From positions 1-64,000 of the forward strand of contig CAZBIC010000034.1 of NCBI GenBank assembly GCA_964491875.1: a stretch of DNA of 64,000 nt, in the 5' to 3' direction. Positions 9,092-20,143 of the stretch are shown here, piece after piece. How positions within the stretch are numbered: position 1 is the first letter of the stretch; each line of letters starts with the position of its first letter. Below the pieces are notes generated by a model that was not told where the DNA came from, searched no databases, and worked only from the letters and a program-made list of their open reading frames with translations. The translations under genes were made by a program, and so were the position numbers. The DNA is from JADJPG01 sp964491875 (GTDB taxonomy: Bacteria > Verrucomicrobiota > Verrucomicrobiia > Limisphaerales > JADJPG01).

Positions 9092-10810
9092 ATGACATCC
9101 AACCGCAAACTGACGCTAGCCGCGAAGCTCGTCATTTCGCAGGCCATTCCGCTGGCCGTCTTACTGACTCTCGCGTGCGCGCTGGTCCTCGTGACACGCT
9201 CGGTGAAGGCGAAAGTGGAGCTCACTCAAAAGGAGTCGTCCGTCTACTACACGCTGGGCTGGAAGATGAAGCTGGATGTGGCGCAGGTGCAGCAGTTCCT
9301 GCAGGACATCTCGGCCACTCGGGGACAGGACGGACTCGACGGCGGCTTCAAGGAGGCGGAGGAACGCCGCGCCGCGTTTCTGGAGGCATTGGCCAGCTTT
9401 CGCCAGATGTTCGAGCGTGAGAAGGAATCCGAGCAGCTTCAGGCGGTGAGCAAGCTGGAAGCGGATTTCGCGAATTACTATCGGGTGGGCACCAACATGG
9501 CCGCCGCCTATGTCGCCGGTGGTCCCGCAGCGGGTAACAAGTTGATGGCGGAGTTCGATGCTGCGGCGGAAACGCTCCATACCCAGCTGAAATCCCTGGC
9601 CGATACTCAGAGCGCCGAGTTTTTCAACTCGCTCACGACGATTCAAGGTCAGGTGACGTTCCTTGCCAATGCAACTTTGGTGGCCGGGTTGTTGAGCGCA
9701 TTGGTGGGCATCGTCCTTGTGCGTCTGCTCCTTCGCTCGATCGTGCAGCCGATTCAACGGGTGTCGGAGACTCTCGCCGAGAGCGCCAAGCAGACACATC
9801 TGGCGGCGGAGGAAATTTCGACCTCGAGCCAGTCCCTCGCGGAAGGAGCCAGCGAGCAGGCGGCGTCGTTGGAGGAAACGAGTGCTTCGCTCGAAGAGCT
9901 TGCCAGCATGGCGTCCCGCAATACGGAAGGCACCCAACGAGCCAAGCAGCTGGGCGATGAAGCCCGCGGTGCGGCGGACGCCGGGGTGACCAGCATTCGG
10001 GTGATGGGGCAGGCCATCGAAGAGATTCAAGCCAGCGGCCGCGAGATGTGCGCCGCGGTGGATGGCATCAGTGTCGCCAGTCGTGAGGTCGCGAAGATTG
10101 TGAAGACGATCGACGAGATAGCGTTCCAGACGAACATTCTTGCCCTCAACGCCGCTGTCGAAGCGGCCCGTGCGGGTGAGGCGGGACTGGGTTTTGCCGT
10201 GGTCGCGGATGAGGTGCGCAATCTCGCGCAGCGCAGTGCGAACGCTGCGAAGGAAACAACGGACAAGATCACGGAGTCCCTCCAGAAGAGCCAGAAAGGC
10301 GTGGAGGTGAGCCAGCGCGTCGCGCAGCACTTGCAGGACGTGCAGTCTAAGGTGCGCGGTGTGGAGGAAAGTCTCGGCGCCATCGGCGAGAAAGTTCGCC
10401 AGGTGGATGAGACGTTGTCCCAGATCGCCAACGCGACCGCCGAACAGAGCGAGGGCGTTTCCCAAATCAACATGGCGGTAAGCCAGATGGACAAGGTGAC
10501 CCAGGGCAACGCGGCTGGCGCGGAGGAAAGCGCGAGCGCGGCAACGGAGCTGAGCGCGCAGGCTGAGTCCATGAATCAGGCGGTGAATGAGCTGATGTCC
10601 CTCGTGCGTGGTGAAGCGGTCGCGGAGTTGTCGTCGACACCGGTTCCTCATGCCGTTCAACGACCCAAGGTTCAAGTGGCGCAGAAACGTCCGCTGACCA
10701 CCTTCCACGCTCCAGCCAAGGTGCCTGCGCCGTCGGCGGTACAGAATCGCGTCAGTGGTCCGTCGGAACCGAAGTCTCCGCCGACTCCAGGAGATTTTCG
10801 GGACTTCTGA
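9092..10810 (+). CDS. Methyl-accepting chemotaxis protein (first of a pair)
   Basis: A 572-residue chemoreceptor. TM1 spans about residues 10-32. A helical periplasmic region of about 155 residues follows, then TM2 (about 188-212). A HAMP region is not obvious. The long cytoplasmic hairpin has its conserved tip at about 340-385 (DEIAFQTNILALNAAVEAAR, then GFAVVADEVRNLAQRS). Gln/Glu/Ala-rich methylation-type helices flank it (EQAASLEETSASLEELASM). A flexible Pro/Ser tail ends in DFRDF, which matches the x-aromatic-x-x-aromatic pattern of CheR-tethering pentapeptides. The sensor domain is divergent and its ligand unknown. Its signalling domain closely matches the next receptor. Confidence 0.92.
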   Translation: MTSNRKLTLAAKLVISQAIPLAVLLTLACALVLVTRSVKAKVELTQKESSVYYTLGWKMKLDVAQVQQFLQDISATRGQDGLDGGFKEAEERRAAFLEALASFRQMFEREKESEQLQAVSKLEADFANYYRVGTNMAAAYVAGGPAAGNKLMAEFDAAAETLHTQLKSLADTQSAEFFNSLTTIQGQVTFLANATLVAGLLSALVGIVLVRLLLRSIVQPIQRVSETLAESAKQTHLAAEEISTSSQSLAEGASEQAASLEETSASLEELASMASRNTEGTQRAKQLGDEARGAADAGVTSIRVMGQAIEEIQASGREMCAAVDGISVASREVAKIVKTIDEIAFQTNILALNAAVEAARAGEAGLGFAVVADEVRNLAQRSANAAKETTDKITESLQKSQKGVEVSQRVAQHLQDVQSKVRGVEESLGAIGEKVRQVDETLSQIANATAEQSEGVSQINMAVSQMDKVTQGNAAGAEESASAATELSAQAESMNQAVNELMSLVRGEAVAELSSTPVPHAVQRPKVQVAQKRPLTTFHAPAKVPAPSAVQNRVSGPSEPKSPPTPGDFRDF

Positions 10811-10929
10811 TCCGCTGATCCAGTCGTTGCCGCGTGTGATTCACCTCCAGTGAGGAATCGAATCGACGTGCGCGTGGAATTCACGTTCGACAAAAAAATG
10901 AGTAAGGATTGATCGAAGTTCTTTTGGTT

Positions 10930-12654
10930 ATGACATTGAAAGCAAAACTCAACTTGGTGAGCGCAATCTTGTCCGTCGTCGCGGTGGTGATCGGCGTGAT
11001 TGGAATCAATGGAATCCGGCAGACGAACGCCGGTCTGCAGACGGTCTACAACGATCGCGTCGTTCCCTTGGAGCAGTTGAAGGCGATCGCGGATGACTAC
11101 GCTGTCGCCATCATCGATGCGGTGAACAAGGCGAATGCCGGCATGATCACCGCGGAGGAGACGCTTAAGGGAGTTGTTACCGCTAGTGAGAACATCCAGA
11201 AGAACTGGAACGCCTACATGGCGACCCAGTTGACTCCGGAGGAGAGCAAGCTGGCGGGCGAGGCGAAGGCGTTGTTTGTATCGGCCGACGAGGCCGTCAA
11301 CCGGTTGCGCAAGCATCTCACCGGTAAGACGGGCAAGTTGCAGGGAGCGATGGGCGACTTTGATGGTCCCCTTTACGACCAGATTGATCCGATCAGCACA
11401 AAGATTACGGAACTGGTTTCTCTGCAGTTGCGGGTGGCCAAGGACGAGTACACCGCCGCCAATCAGCGGTATCAAACCGCGTTATTTCTCTCCGTCCTGG
11501 TGCTGGTGATCGGTGTGGCGTCTGGTGCGGGGTTTGGCTGGGCGACAGTGCGCAAGGTCACTCGCACGTTGTCCCGGATCGCGGATACGGTTCATGAGGG
11601 CTCGGATCAAACCGCGGCAGCCTCGGCGCAAGTGGCAACGGCCAGCCAGAGTCTCGCCGAATGCGCGAGTGAACAAGCGGCTTCCCTGGAGGAGACGAGC
11701 GCGTCGCTGGAAGAGATGTCGAGCATGACCTCCCGCAATGCCGAGAATGTGCTGAGCGCCAAGTCCGCGGCGAACCATGCGCGTACGGTCGCGGATGGCG
11801 GCGTGGAGAATGTGAAGCACATGAGCGGTGCAATTGCCGGCATCCAGGAATCGACGAACGAGATGCGCGCGGCGATCGGCGCGATTCAGATTTCCGGCCA
11901 GGAGGTTTCGAAGATTGTGAAGACGATTGATGAGATTGCCTTCCAGACGAACATTTTGGCGCTCAATGCCGCGGTGGAGGCGGCCCGGGCCGGCGAGGCG
12001 GGATTGGGATTTGCGGTGGTCGCGGACGAGGTCCGCAATCTCGCGCAACGCAGCGCGAAGGCGGCGCGGGAGACGGCGGACAAGATTGAGGATTCGCTGC
12101 GCAAGGGCGAGGAGGGAGTCCGCGTGAGCCAGAAGGTGGCCGAGAGCTCCATGGCGGTGACCGCCAAGGCGACCGCCGTAGGCGCCAGCCTTGAGGAGAT
12201 CGTAACCCAGATTCGTCAGCTCGACGGAATGATGGCGCAGGTGGCGGACGCCTCTCGCGAGCAGAACGCGGGCGTGGAGCAGATCAACATGGCCGTTTCG
12301 CAGATCGACAAGACGACCCAATCGACTGCGGCCACGGCGGAGGAAAGCGCTGCGGCTTCCCAGGAGTTGAGCGCGCAGGCGGCGTGCTTAAGGCAGACCG
12401 TGGGCGAATTGAAGTCTTTGATGACGGGGCGTCCTGCTGTGGAGGAGCTGGCCGAGAATCTGAGCGCGAAGCGGCCCGCTGCGGGAGCGAATCCGCGCCG
12501 GACGGTGACGCCGGTTCATGCCGCCGTGTCCCATGAAGCGCCGCCGCTGGCGCCCACAGATGGCTCAGGACCGGGGATTCCCATGCCACCCCGTGGCTCG
12601 GCGACTTCTGTCACAGGGAAGGTTCCAACCGAGCATGACTTCCGCGACTTTTGA
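10930..12654 (+). CDS. Methyl-accepting chemotaxis protein with 4HB-type sensor (second of a pair)
   Basis: A 574-residue receptor. TM1 (about 7-30) follows a short MTLKAKL N-terminus, and a four-helix-bundle-like periplasmic domain runs to TM2 (about 183-207). The signalling hairpin tip lies at about 330-372 (DEIAFQTNILALNAAVEAAR). Start ATG 10930 is preferred to an in-frame TTG at 10909, because it gives the usual M-x-L-K-x-K-L beginning of 4HB receptors. The protein ends in a Pro-rich linker plus DFRDF, as in the upstream receptor. Near-identity in the signalling region and in the C-terminal pentapeptide points to tandem duplication with divergence of the sensor half. Confidence 0.92.
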   Translation: MTLKAKLNLVSAILSVVAVVIGVIGINGIRQTNAGLQTVYNDRVVPLEQLKAIADDYAVAIIDAVNKANAGMITAEETLKGVVTASENIQKNWNAYMATQLTPEESKLAGEAKALFVSADEAVNRLRKHLTGKTGKLQGAMGDFDGPLYDQIDPISTKITELVSLQLRVAKDEYTAANQRYQTALFLSVLVLVIGVASGAGFGWATVRKVTRTLSRIADTVHEGSDQTAAASAQVATASQSLAECASEQAASLEETSASLEEMSSMTSRNAENVLSAKSAANHARTVADGGVENVKHMSGAIAGIQESTNEMRAAIGAIQISGQEVSKIVKTIDEIAFQTNILALNAAVEAARAGEAGLGFAVVADEVRNLAQRSAKAARETADKIEDSLRKGEEGVRVSQKVAESSMAVTAKATAVGASLEEIVTQIRQLDGMMAQVADASREQNAGVEQINMAVSQIDKTTQSTAATAEESAAASQELSAQAACLRQTVGELKSLMTGRPAVEELAENLSAKRPAAGANPRRTVTPVHAAVSHEAPPLAPTDGSGPGIPMPPRGSATSVTGKVPTEHDFRDF

Positions 12655-12733
12655 GTTTTTCAGATCAGAAGCAGGTAAAAATCCGACACAACATCCAACC
12701 TTGAACAACAATGACTAAACCTTAAGGAAACAT

Positions 12734-13369
12734 ATGAAGATGCCACCTCAGGATCTTCTGGGGCTGCAAGAGAGGGCGGGACGTGGAGATCTAGCAGCAT
12801 GCTATGCACTGGGCAGGTGCTACGCAGACGCCAACGGCGTAGGGAAAAATGAAAACGAGGCCGCGGTTTGGTTCAAACGTGCGGCGGAGAAGGGTCATGC
12901 TGACAGCCAGTTTGCGCTGGCGGTGGCTTATTTGAATGGCGCCGGCCTGGAGGCGAACCCTCTGGAAGCGGCGCGCTGGCTCCGGGCTGCGGTGGCGCAG
13001 GGTCATCCCGGCGCGCAAAATAGTCTGGGGTCCAGCTACGCGACCGGCCGTGGTGTGCCCCAGAACGACAAGGAGGCTGTCCGGTATTTCCTGATGGCCG
13101 CCATGCAGGGACATCCGGTGGCTCAGTTCAACCTCGGAATGTGTTCGGTTTACGGACAGGGGGTTCCCCAGAGCTACGTGGATGCCTATGTCTGGTTCAG
13201 TCTCAGTGCCGCGCACGGTGATGAGATTTCCAAGGAGAGTCGGGATCGCGCCTCGGAGGCGCTGTCCGTGGAGGATCAGAAGCTAGCGCGCGAGTTGCTC
13301 AGGGTCAGGTCGGCGGAGATTGCCACACGAAGGCGGCAGGCTGTTCTGGAAAGCAAAGCAGCCGCGTAG
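12734..13369 (+). CDS. Sel1-repeat protein
   Basis: A 211-residue protein made mostly of Sel1-like (TPR-related) repeats. About four units are visible, with the G-x-G-V-x-x-N/D-x-x-x-A pattern, for example DANGVGKNENEAAVWFKRAA and GRGVPQNDKEAVRYFLMAA. A charged C-terminal helix ends the protein. It has no signal peptide, so it probably acts in the cytoplasm as a protein-protein scaffold. A good ribosome site (AAGGA) lies 8 bp before ATG 12734. It closes the plus-strand chemotaxis run and is followed by a strong terminator. Its partner is unknown; linkage suggests receptor arrays or the motor. Confidence 0.8.
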   Translation: MKMPPQDLLGLQERAGRGDLAACYALGRCYADANGVGKNENEAAVWFKRAAEKGHADSQFALAVAYLNGAGLEANPLEAARWLRAAVAQGHPGAQNSLGSSYATGRGVPQNDKEAVRYFLMAAMQGHPVAQFNLGMCSVYGQGVPQSYVDAYVWFSLSAAHGDEISKESRDRASEALSVEDQKLARELLRVRSAEIATRRRQAVLESKAAA

Positions 13370-13417
13370 GAGCTAGGAGCTCAGACAGGCTCTCAAGAAT
13401 TACAAAAGAACTTCAGC

Positions 13418-13460
13418 AACCGGGTGCCGTCGTCATTACGCCGGCACCCGGTTTTATTTT
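13418..13460 (+). terminator. Intrinsic terminator after the Sel1 gene
   Basis: AACCGGGTGCCG (13418-13429) pairs perfectly with CGGCACCCGGTT (13442-13453). The 12-bp GC-rich stem is followed by TTATTTT. It ends the plus-strand chemotaxis transcripts. Confidence 0.9.
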
Positions 13461-13500
13461 CAGCGAGAGTGTGAAAAAGGGACGGGTGGTTTCGGGCAAG

Positions 13501-13532
13501 CAAAACCCCGGCGAACGATGAGGACGCCGGGG
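13501..13532 (-). terminator. Intrinsic terminator for the minus-strand phosphorelay operon
   Basis: CCCCGGCG (13506-13513) and CGCCGGGG (13525-13532) form a perfect 8-bp stem. On the minus strand it is followed by TTTTG. It lies about 50 bp beyond the STAS stop and faces the plus-strand terminator. Confidence 0.8.
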
Positions 13533-13583
13533 TCGGGGGGAAGTGAGAATAGTCGATCGGCGGTTACTACTCGTTACGACAAC

Positions 13584-13910
13584 TTACGCCGCGATCAGTT
13601 CCATCTGGGTGTTCAGGCGGGTGAAGCAGAGCGCGCGCTGCACATTGGTGTTCACCACATGTCCGACCACCTTGCTGCCGCGATTGCGAGCATACTTGAT
13701 AATGGAGACCAGCAGATTGAGCCCCATGGAGTCGACCATGTTGGCGGCGCGGAAATCGAGTTCCAGAGTGGTCCATTCTGATCGAACGATCGTTTCGGAT
13801 TCGAGGATCTTGAAAACATCCTCGCGGAGCGCGGTGGCATTGGTGCTGACGATGTCTCCGGGAAAGGTCAGCGCCAGTGTTTTGTTCGATGTATCGAGAA
13901 CATGTTTCAT
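13584..13910 (-). CDS. STAS-domain anti-sigma-factor antagonist, HsbA/RsbV-like
   Basis: A 108-residue single-domain STAS protein of the SpoIIAA/RsbV class. In this class an unphosphorylated antagonist captures an anti-sigma factor or other partner, and phosphorylation of one Ser releases it. The acceptor motif here is VDSMGLN: Ser61 is at the position phosphorylated in SpoIIAA, but the following Ser is Met. It is last in a minus-strand operon, directly after a receiver-PP2C-HATPase protein that can supply both phosphatase and kinase functions. This is the HsbR-HsbA arrangement of Pseudomonas, in which HsbA binds FlgM. Whether that target applies here is inference. Confidence 0.85.
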   Translation of the reverse strand: MKHVLDTSNKTLALTFPGDIVSTNATALREDVFKILESETIVRSEWTTLELDFRAANMVDSMGLNLLVSIIKYARNRGSKVVGHVVNTNVQRALCFTRLNTQMELIAA

Positions 13911-13985
13911 AGGAGTTGTATCGGCTAGATTACAGGTTTTCGTATGATGTTTTTTGAATGATTGTCGAAGCGGCGCGTTTCTCGT

Positions 13986-15566
13986 TCACGGTTGTTTCAG
14001 GTCGAAATCCATGATGACACTTGCTCCGCCGCGTTCAATTCGCGTCCGGCTGGGCAGGCGGTTTATTAGGATCAGTCCGCGATGAGCGTCGAGCAGTTCC
14101 TCCTCGGTTTGTTTCTCGTAGGACACCCAGTCGAAGGTATGGCCTGGACCGGGATCGTTGACGCTGACCCGGACAATCTGGGATTCCGGCTGGTAAGTGA
14201 TTTCGTACGAGCACGGCTGATTTGGATTGGCGGCACAGCCGTATTTGATTCCGTTGATCACAGCTTCGCGCGAACAAAGGAGCAGATCGAACATCTTCGA
14301 TTCAGGAAGGGTGGGAATTGCGGACTGGAGGCAGTGTTCCCACTGCGATTGCAGCTCATCGATGCGTGGGCCGTGGGCGCTGAAGTAATCTTCGAAGAGC
14401 ACGGGCTGGAAAGCTCCGACCGCCGATTGCATTGGCGTCAGATTGATGCGGACCACCAGAATGTCATCGCCGCAATCCTTGAGGAACGAGGGTGTGATTC
14501 CATCCCTTCTGGCTTTGAGCAACGCCTCGGCCAGGCTCATCGGACTGATCCGGAGCTCCCCTGCGAGGTCTTCGAGCCCGTCGGTCCAGGCATAGGCGAA
14601 ACCACCTTGTTCAACGCGCTGCTCAAACAACGTCGCGGAATCGTCATCGAACCAGCCCAGCGGATGGCTCGCATTTTCTCCGCACCGTCGCGGCTTGCCG
14701 AGGTTGTCGGTGATGATCGGAATCGGAAACCCGCTGTTCCAGACGGAGAAATGCTTGGATGCGAAATTGATGTCGAACGCGCAGGCGGCGATCGACGCGG
14801 AGATATCAAACTGCGAAGCGACATTACTATTACTTTGTCCGCTCCATTCGCGAAGCAGGAACCGGTTGAAGTAGGAGAACACTTCGTTGATCGGTGTTCC
14901 CTTTTCGATCATGCCGCGGACGACTCCCTGAAAGAAGGCGGAGATGAATCCGGCTTTCAAATCATGACCGGAAACATCGGCGACGACCACCAGCAGGCGT
15001 TCTGGTCCTAGGCTGAAGACGTTAACCAGGTCGCCACCGGCAGCGTGCTTTGGATGCCAGCAGATTTCCAGGGTTCCGGGCAGGGTCGCGGGATTGCTGC
15101 CCAGCATGAACTGCTGCAGACGACCGACTTCCTGCACTGATGATTCAGCATCCTGCAACGCGCGCTGGCGTTGAGTCTGGTCCACGGCATCGGCGACCGC
15201 TTTGACCAGAAGTTGAATCTGGACCGGCTTGTCCAGGAAATCACAGGCGCCGGTGCGCAAGCTTCGCTTCACCAGGTCACGCTCGCCGACGCCGGTGACA
15301 AAGATGGCGGCGAGAGCGTTGTCGTGTTGCTTGATCCACTCGAGCAAATCGATCCCGGTTCCGTCCGGCATCAAGTAGTCGGTGACCACTGCGTCGAAAC
15401 GCGTCTGGGAATTCTGGAGAAAAAGTTCCTCGGCGGCCTTGACTCCCGCTGCCGCCACGGTGTCGTAACCTCTCTTCTTCAGGTGATGGGTGATCAACAG
15501 GCGGATGCCGGCATCATCGTCGACGACGAGGATCCGTTTTCCAGTCTGGCTTGCTGCGTCGCTCAT
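13986..15566 (-). CDS. Receiver - PP2C phosphatase - HATPase regulator, HsbR-like
   Basis: A 526-residue three-domain protein. Receiver domain 1-125 has DDD in the acidic pocket and phosphoacceptor Asp63 (VVTDYLMP). A helical linker follows, then an RsbU/SpoIIE-type PP2C phosphatase (about 165-365) with AGGDLVN, VADVSGHD and WTDGLED metal-site motifs, then a C-terminal RsbW-like HATPase (about 390-525) with N-box EAVINGIKYG and NDPGPGH. One polypeptide can thus dephosphorylate and phosphorylate a STAS partner under receiver control, as reported for HsbR. It overlaps the upstream receiver-HPt gene by 4 bp (ATGA) and is followed 75 bp later by the STAS gene. Confidence 0.88.
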   Translation of the reverse strand: MSDAASQTGKRILVVDDDAGIRLLITHHLKKRGYDTVAAAGVKAAEELFLQNSQTRFDAVVTDYLMPDGTGIDLLEWIKQHDNALAAIFVTGVGERDLVKRSLRTGACDFLDKPVQIQLLVKAVADAVDQTQRQRALQDAESSVQEVGRLQQFMLGSNPATLPGTLEICWHPKHAAGGDLVNVFSLGPERLLVVVADVSGHDLKAGFISAFFQGVVRGMIEKGTPINEVFSYFNRFLLREWSGQSNSNVASQFDISASIAACAFDINFASKHFSVWNSGFPIPIITDNLGKPRRCGENASHPLGWFDDDSATLFEQRVEQGGFAYAWTDGLEDLAGELRISPMSLAEALLKARRDGITPSFLKDCGDDILVVRINLTPMQSAVGAFQPVLFEDYFSAHGPRIDELQSQWEHCLQSAIPTLPESKMFDLLLCSREAVINGIKYGCAANPNQPCSYEITYQPESQIVRVSVNDPGPGHTFDWVSYEKQTEEELLDAHRGLILINRLPSRTRIERGGASVIMDFDLKQP

Positions 15567-16381
15567 GCTGCTTTCAGCGAGGGAGTGGTGGTGAGGACTT
15601 GTTGCAGGGCGGAGAACTCGGACAGCAGTTCGGCATGAGTTTCGCAGACCCGGTCCAGTTCCGAGTTCAACCCCATCAATTCAAGCTTGCGCGCGATGTC
15701 CTTTGCGCGCGGGGCGGCGATGACGCTGACAGAGGAGCAAAGCGCATGGGCGGCTTGTCGAATTGCTTTCGGATCGGTGTTCGCGACTGCGGTCTCCAGT
15801 GGTGGCAGTAACAAAGGAAGTTGTTCGAGGAACACAGCCACAAGTTGCGAGAGCAGCTCGGGATCGTCTCCCACCTGTTGAACGCTGGTGACGTAGTCGA
15901 AAATCGCGTTGGGAGACGTTCCAGAGTCATCCCTGCCCGGCGGAGTCGCCGCTGTCAGAGCTTTCGGAAGAACCAGCTTCTCGATTGTGGCAAAGAGGTC
16001 ATCCGCCCTCAGTGGCTTCGAAAGGTAATCGTCCATTCCTGCATTGAGACAGCGTTCGCGGTCGCCAATCATCGCATTGGCAGTGAGTGCAATGATCGGT
16101 GTACGGCGGCCGGCCGACTGCTCAAACGAACGAATGGCGCTGGTGGCCTCCAGTCCGTCTACTTCCGGCATTTGCATGTCCATCAACACGACATCGAATG
16201 GTTCCCTTTCGTAGGCACCGATGGCCTGCTTGCCGTCGTCGACTACTTTGATCGTGTGTCCCTGCTTCTCAAGGATCGCGACGGCGAGTTTCTGGTTTGT
16301 CACGTTGTCCTCCGCGAGCAGGATCTTGAGCGGCCGTCGTGCGGCGGAACCTTTGGGCGAGCTGGAATGGGTTTGGCTCAT
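15563..16381 (-). CDS. Receiver-HPt phosphotransfer protein
   Basis: A 272-residue protein with an N-terminal receiver (about 17-140; AEDN pocket, Asp68 in VLMDMQMPEVDG, Lys in LSKPLR) and a C-terminal HPt domain (about 175-265) with His212 in AAHALCSS. The normal HxLK is HALC. Such proteins relay phosphate from a hybrid kinase to a downstream receiver. Its neighbours are exactly those: hybrid kinase upstream, receiver-PP2C-HATPase downstream with 4-bp overlap. ATG 16381 is chosen, since it lies just after the upstream gene's stop. A longer in-frame start would overlap that gene by about 90 bp. Confidence 0.85.
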   Translation of the reverse strand: MSQTHSSSPKGSAARRPLKILLAEDNVTNQKLAVAILEKQGHTIKVVDDGKQAIGAYEREPFDVVLMDMQMPEVDGLEATSAIRSFEQSAGRRTPIIALTANAMIGDRERCLNAGMDDYLSKPLRADDLFATIEKLVLPKALTAATPPGRDDSGTSPNAIFDYVTSVQQVGDDPELLSQLVAVFLEQLPLLLPPLETAVANTDPKAIRQAAHALCSSVSVIAAPRAKDIARKLELMGLNSELDRVCETHAELLSEFSALQQVLTTTPSLKAA

Positions 16382-16397
16382 ACAAACAATGCGGGAT

Positions 16398-19085
<2,688 letters not shown>

Positions 19086-19122
19086 GATCCGCAACGTCGT
19101 GGTGCGGCTTGTGACTCATGGA

Positions 19123-19149
19123 TTATCGGCGGTTTTGCCCAGCCCATTA
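19123..19149 (-). promoter_or_regulatory. FliA (sigma-28) promoter for the phosphorelay operon
   Basis: On the minus strand: TAATGGGC, 11 bp, GCCGATAA. The -10 is identical to the FliA consensus and TAATG matches four of five bases of TAAAG. The predicted start is near 19116, giving a leader of about 30 nt before the hybrid-kinase ATG at 19085. It is the best of the four candidates. Confidence 0.65.
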
Positions 19150-19352
19150 CCTTCAAGAATCAGTGGTGCTGCCCGTTGGGCTTGCGGGTGAATCAACAGC
19201 TATGAATCTCTGCAGCAAGTCGTCTGCGAGTCCGACTGCGAACTTGTCCCTTTTGGATTCGATTCCCACGATGCCGAGCTTCCATAAAAATGTCAGAAAC
19301 TCCGCTCATTCCGGAAGCTGATGGGCTGTAAAAAATTCCTTGGAGATTCTGC

Positions 19353-19379
19353 TAATGCTTTTCGCCCGGCTTCCGATAG
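19353..19379 (+). promoter_or_regulatory. Candidate FliA (sigma-28) promoter for the second cheW
   Basis: TAATGCTT, 11 bp, TCCGATAG. Six of 8 bases match at each element (TAAAGTTT and GCCGATAA). The predicted start near 19386 leaves a leader of about 190 nt containing two stem-loops. Confidence 0.5.
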
Positions 19380-19391
19380 TTCTGATGGAAG

Positions 19392-19412
19392 GTCTGCAAT
19401 CAGGTTGCAGAC
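19392..19412 (+). other. First stem-loop in the cheW leader
   Basis: GTCTGCAA and TTGCAGAC form a perfect 8-bp stem closed by a 5-nt loop (TCAGG). It begins a few bases after the predicted FliA transcription start. Confidence 0.55.
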
Positions 19413-19448
19413 AGCTTTCTCGAGCAGGACGAATGGGCCTGCAAGTCG

Positions 19449-19508
19449 AAGGCACAACTGACCTTTGTCTCCTGGAGACGGGTGGTTCAGTTGTGCCTTT
19501 TGCTTTTC
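19449..19508 (+). terminator. Terminator-like hairpin inside the cheW leader
   Basis: AAGGCACAACTGA (19449-19461) pairs perfectly with TCAGTTGTGCCTT (19487-19499). A nested 6-bp helix GTCTCC/GGAGAC lies at 19467-19479, and a T-rich tail TTTTGCTTTT follows. It has the look of an intrinsic terminator 67 bp upstream of the cheW ATG. It could terminate incoming transcription or attenuate the cheW message. Confidence 0.6.
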
Positions 19509-19574
19509 CTGATTCGAGTTCTGACCGCCGGTCAGGCACTCGACGAGGGATCGAGGGATGAGATTTGCGCGAGC

Positions 19575-20105
19575 ATGAATACAATGACAAACGAAACGGT
19601 GAGTGGTTCGACCAAGGGATTGGTGGGGCGTTATCTCACTTTCCAGCTTGGTCAGGAATCGTATGGCATCGCCGTCATGCGGGTGCGTGAAATCATTCGC
19701 ATGACGGAAGTGACGGGCGTCCCACAGTTGCCGTCTCACATCAAGGGCGTGATCAATCTGCGGGGCAAAATCATCCCGATCCTCGACCTGCGTTGCCGCT
19801 TCGAGCTGTCCCGGATCGAAGATACCGAGAGAACCTGCATTGTCGTGGTTCAAGTGCGGTCCAGTCGCGGCGGGTATTGCCTGACCGGTTTGATTGTCGA
19901 TGCGGTGGAAGAGGTGGTGCAGGTTTCGGCGGGTGAGGTCGAAAACGCCCCGGATTTTGGGGGCCGATTGCAGGCCGAATACATTCTAGGCATGGCCAAG
20001 ATCAAGAATCGCGTGAAGGCGCTTCTGGATATCGACCGGGTGGTGATGGCTGATTCGATCCACCTTGGCCCCGATGTTGTGCCGGATGCGACGCTGGCTC
20101 ACTGA
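19575..20105 (+). CDS. cheW: Chemotaxis coupling protein CheW (second copy)
   Basis: A 176-residue single-domain CheW, paralogous to the protein at 8521. Conserved blocks are RYLTFQLGQESYGIAVMRV, IKGVINLRGKIIPILDL, ERTCIVVVQVR and AEYILGMAKI. ATG 19575 is chosen: upstream in-frame codons would add about 31 hydrophobic residues absent from CheW proteins and would extend into the hairpin tail. It follows a long leader with a FliA-type promoter and a terminator-like hairpin. It lies outside the cheA operon, next to cheX and signalling genes. It may couple a different receptor set to CheA, or act as an expression-tuned second adaptor. Confidence 0.92.
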   Translation: MNTMTNETVSGSTKGLVGRYLTFQLGQESYGIAVMRVREIIRMTEVTGVPQLPSHIKGVINLRGKIIPILDLRCRFELSRIEDTERTCIVVVQVRSSRGGYCLTGLIVDAVEEVVQVSAGEVENAPDFGGRLQAEYILGMAKIKNRVKALLDIDRVVMADSIHLGPDVVPDATLAH

Positions 20106-20143
20106 CCGAACAACATCCTCAATCGCCATTTCCCAATTCAGGA

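Larger units (their letters stand above)
13370..13583. other. Convergent intergenic region
   Basis: A 214-bp space between the Sel1 gene and the minus-strand STAS gene. It contains two back-to-back intrinsic terminators, one for each strand, annotated separately. No further gene or promoter is seen. Confidence 0.7.
19086..19574. other. Divergent intergenic region and long cheW leader
   Basis: This 489-bp stretch holds no convincing gene. It contains two divergent candidate FliA promoters (minus strand near 19123-19149, plus strand near 19353-19379) and two strong stem-loops between the plus-strand promoter and the cheW start. A weaker complementary pair, AGCTTCC (19277-19283) and GGAAGCT (19313-19319), lies upstream. 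Small open frames here lack ribosome sites and family resemblance. Confidence 0.6.

Noticed and set aside
19118..19561. Small open frames in the cheW leader
   Set aside because: They cross promoters and hairpins, lack ribosome sites and have no recognisable composition.
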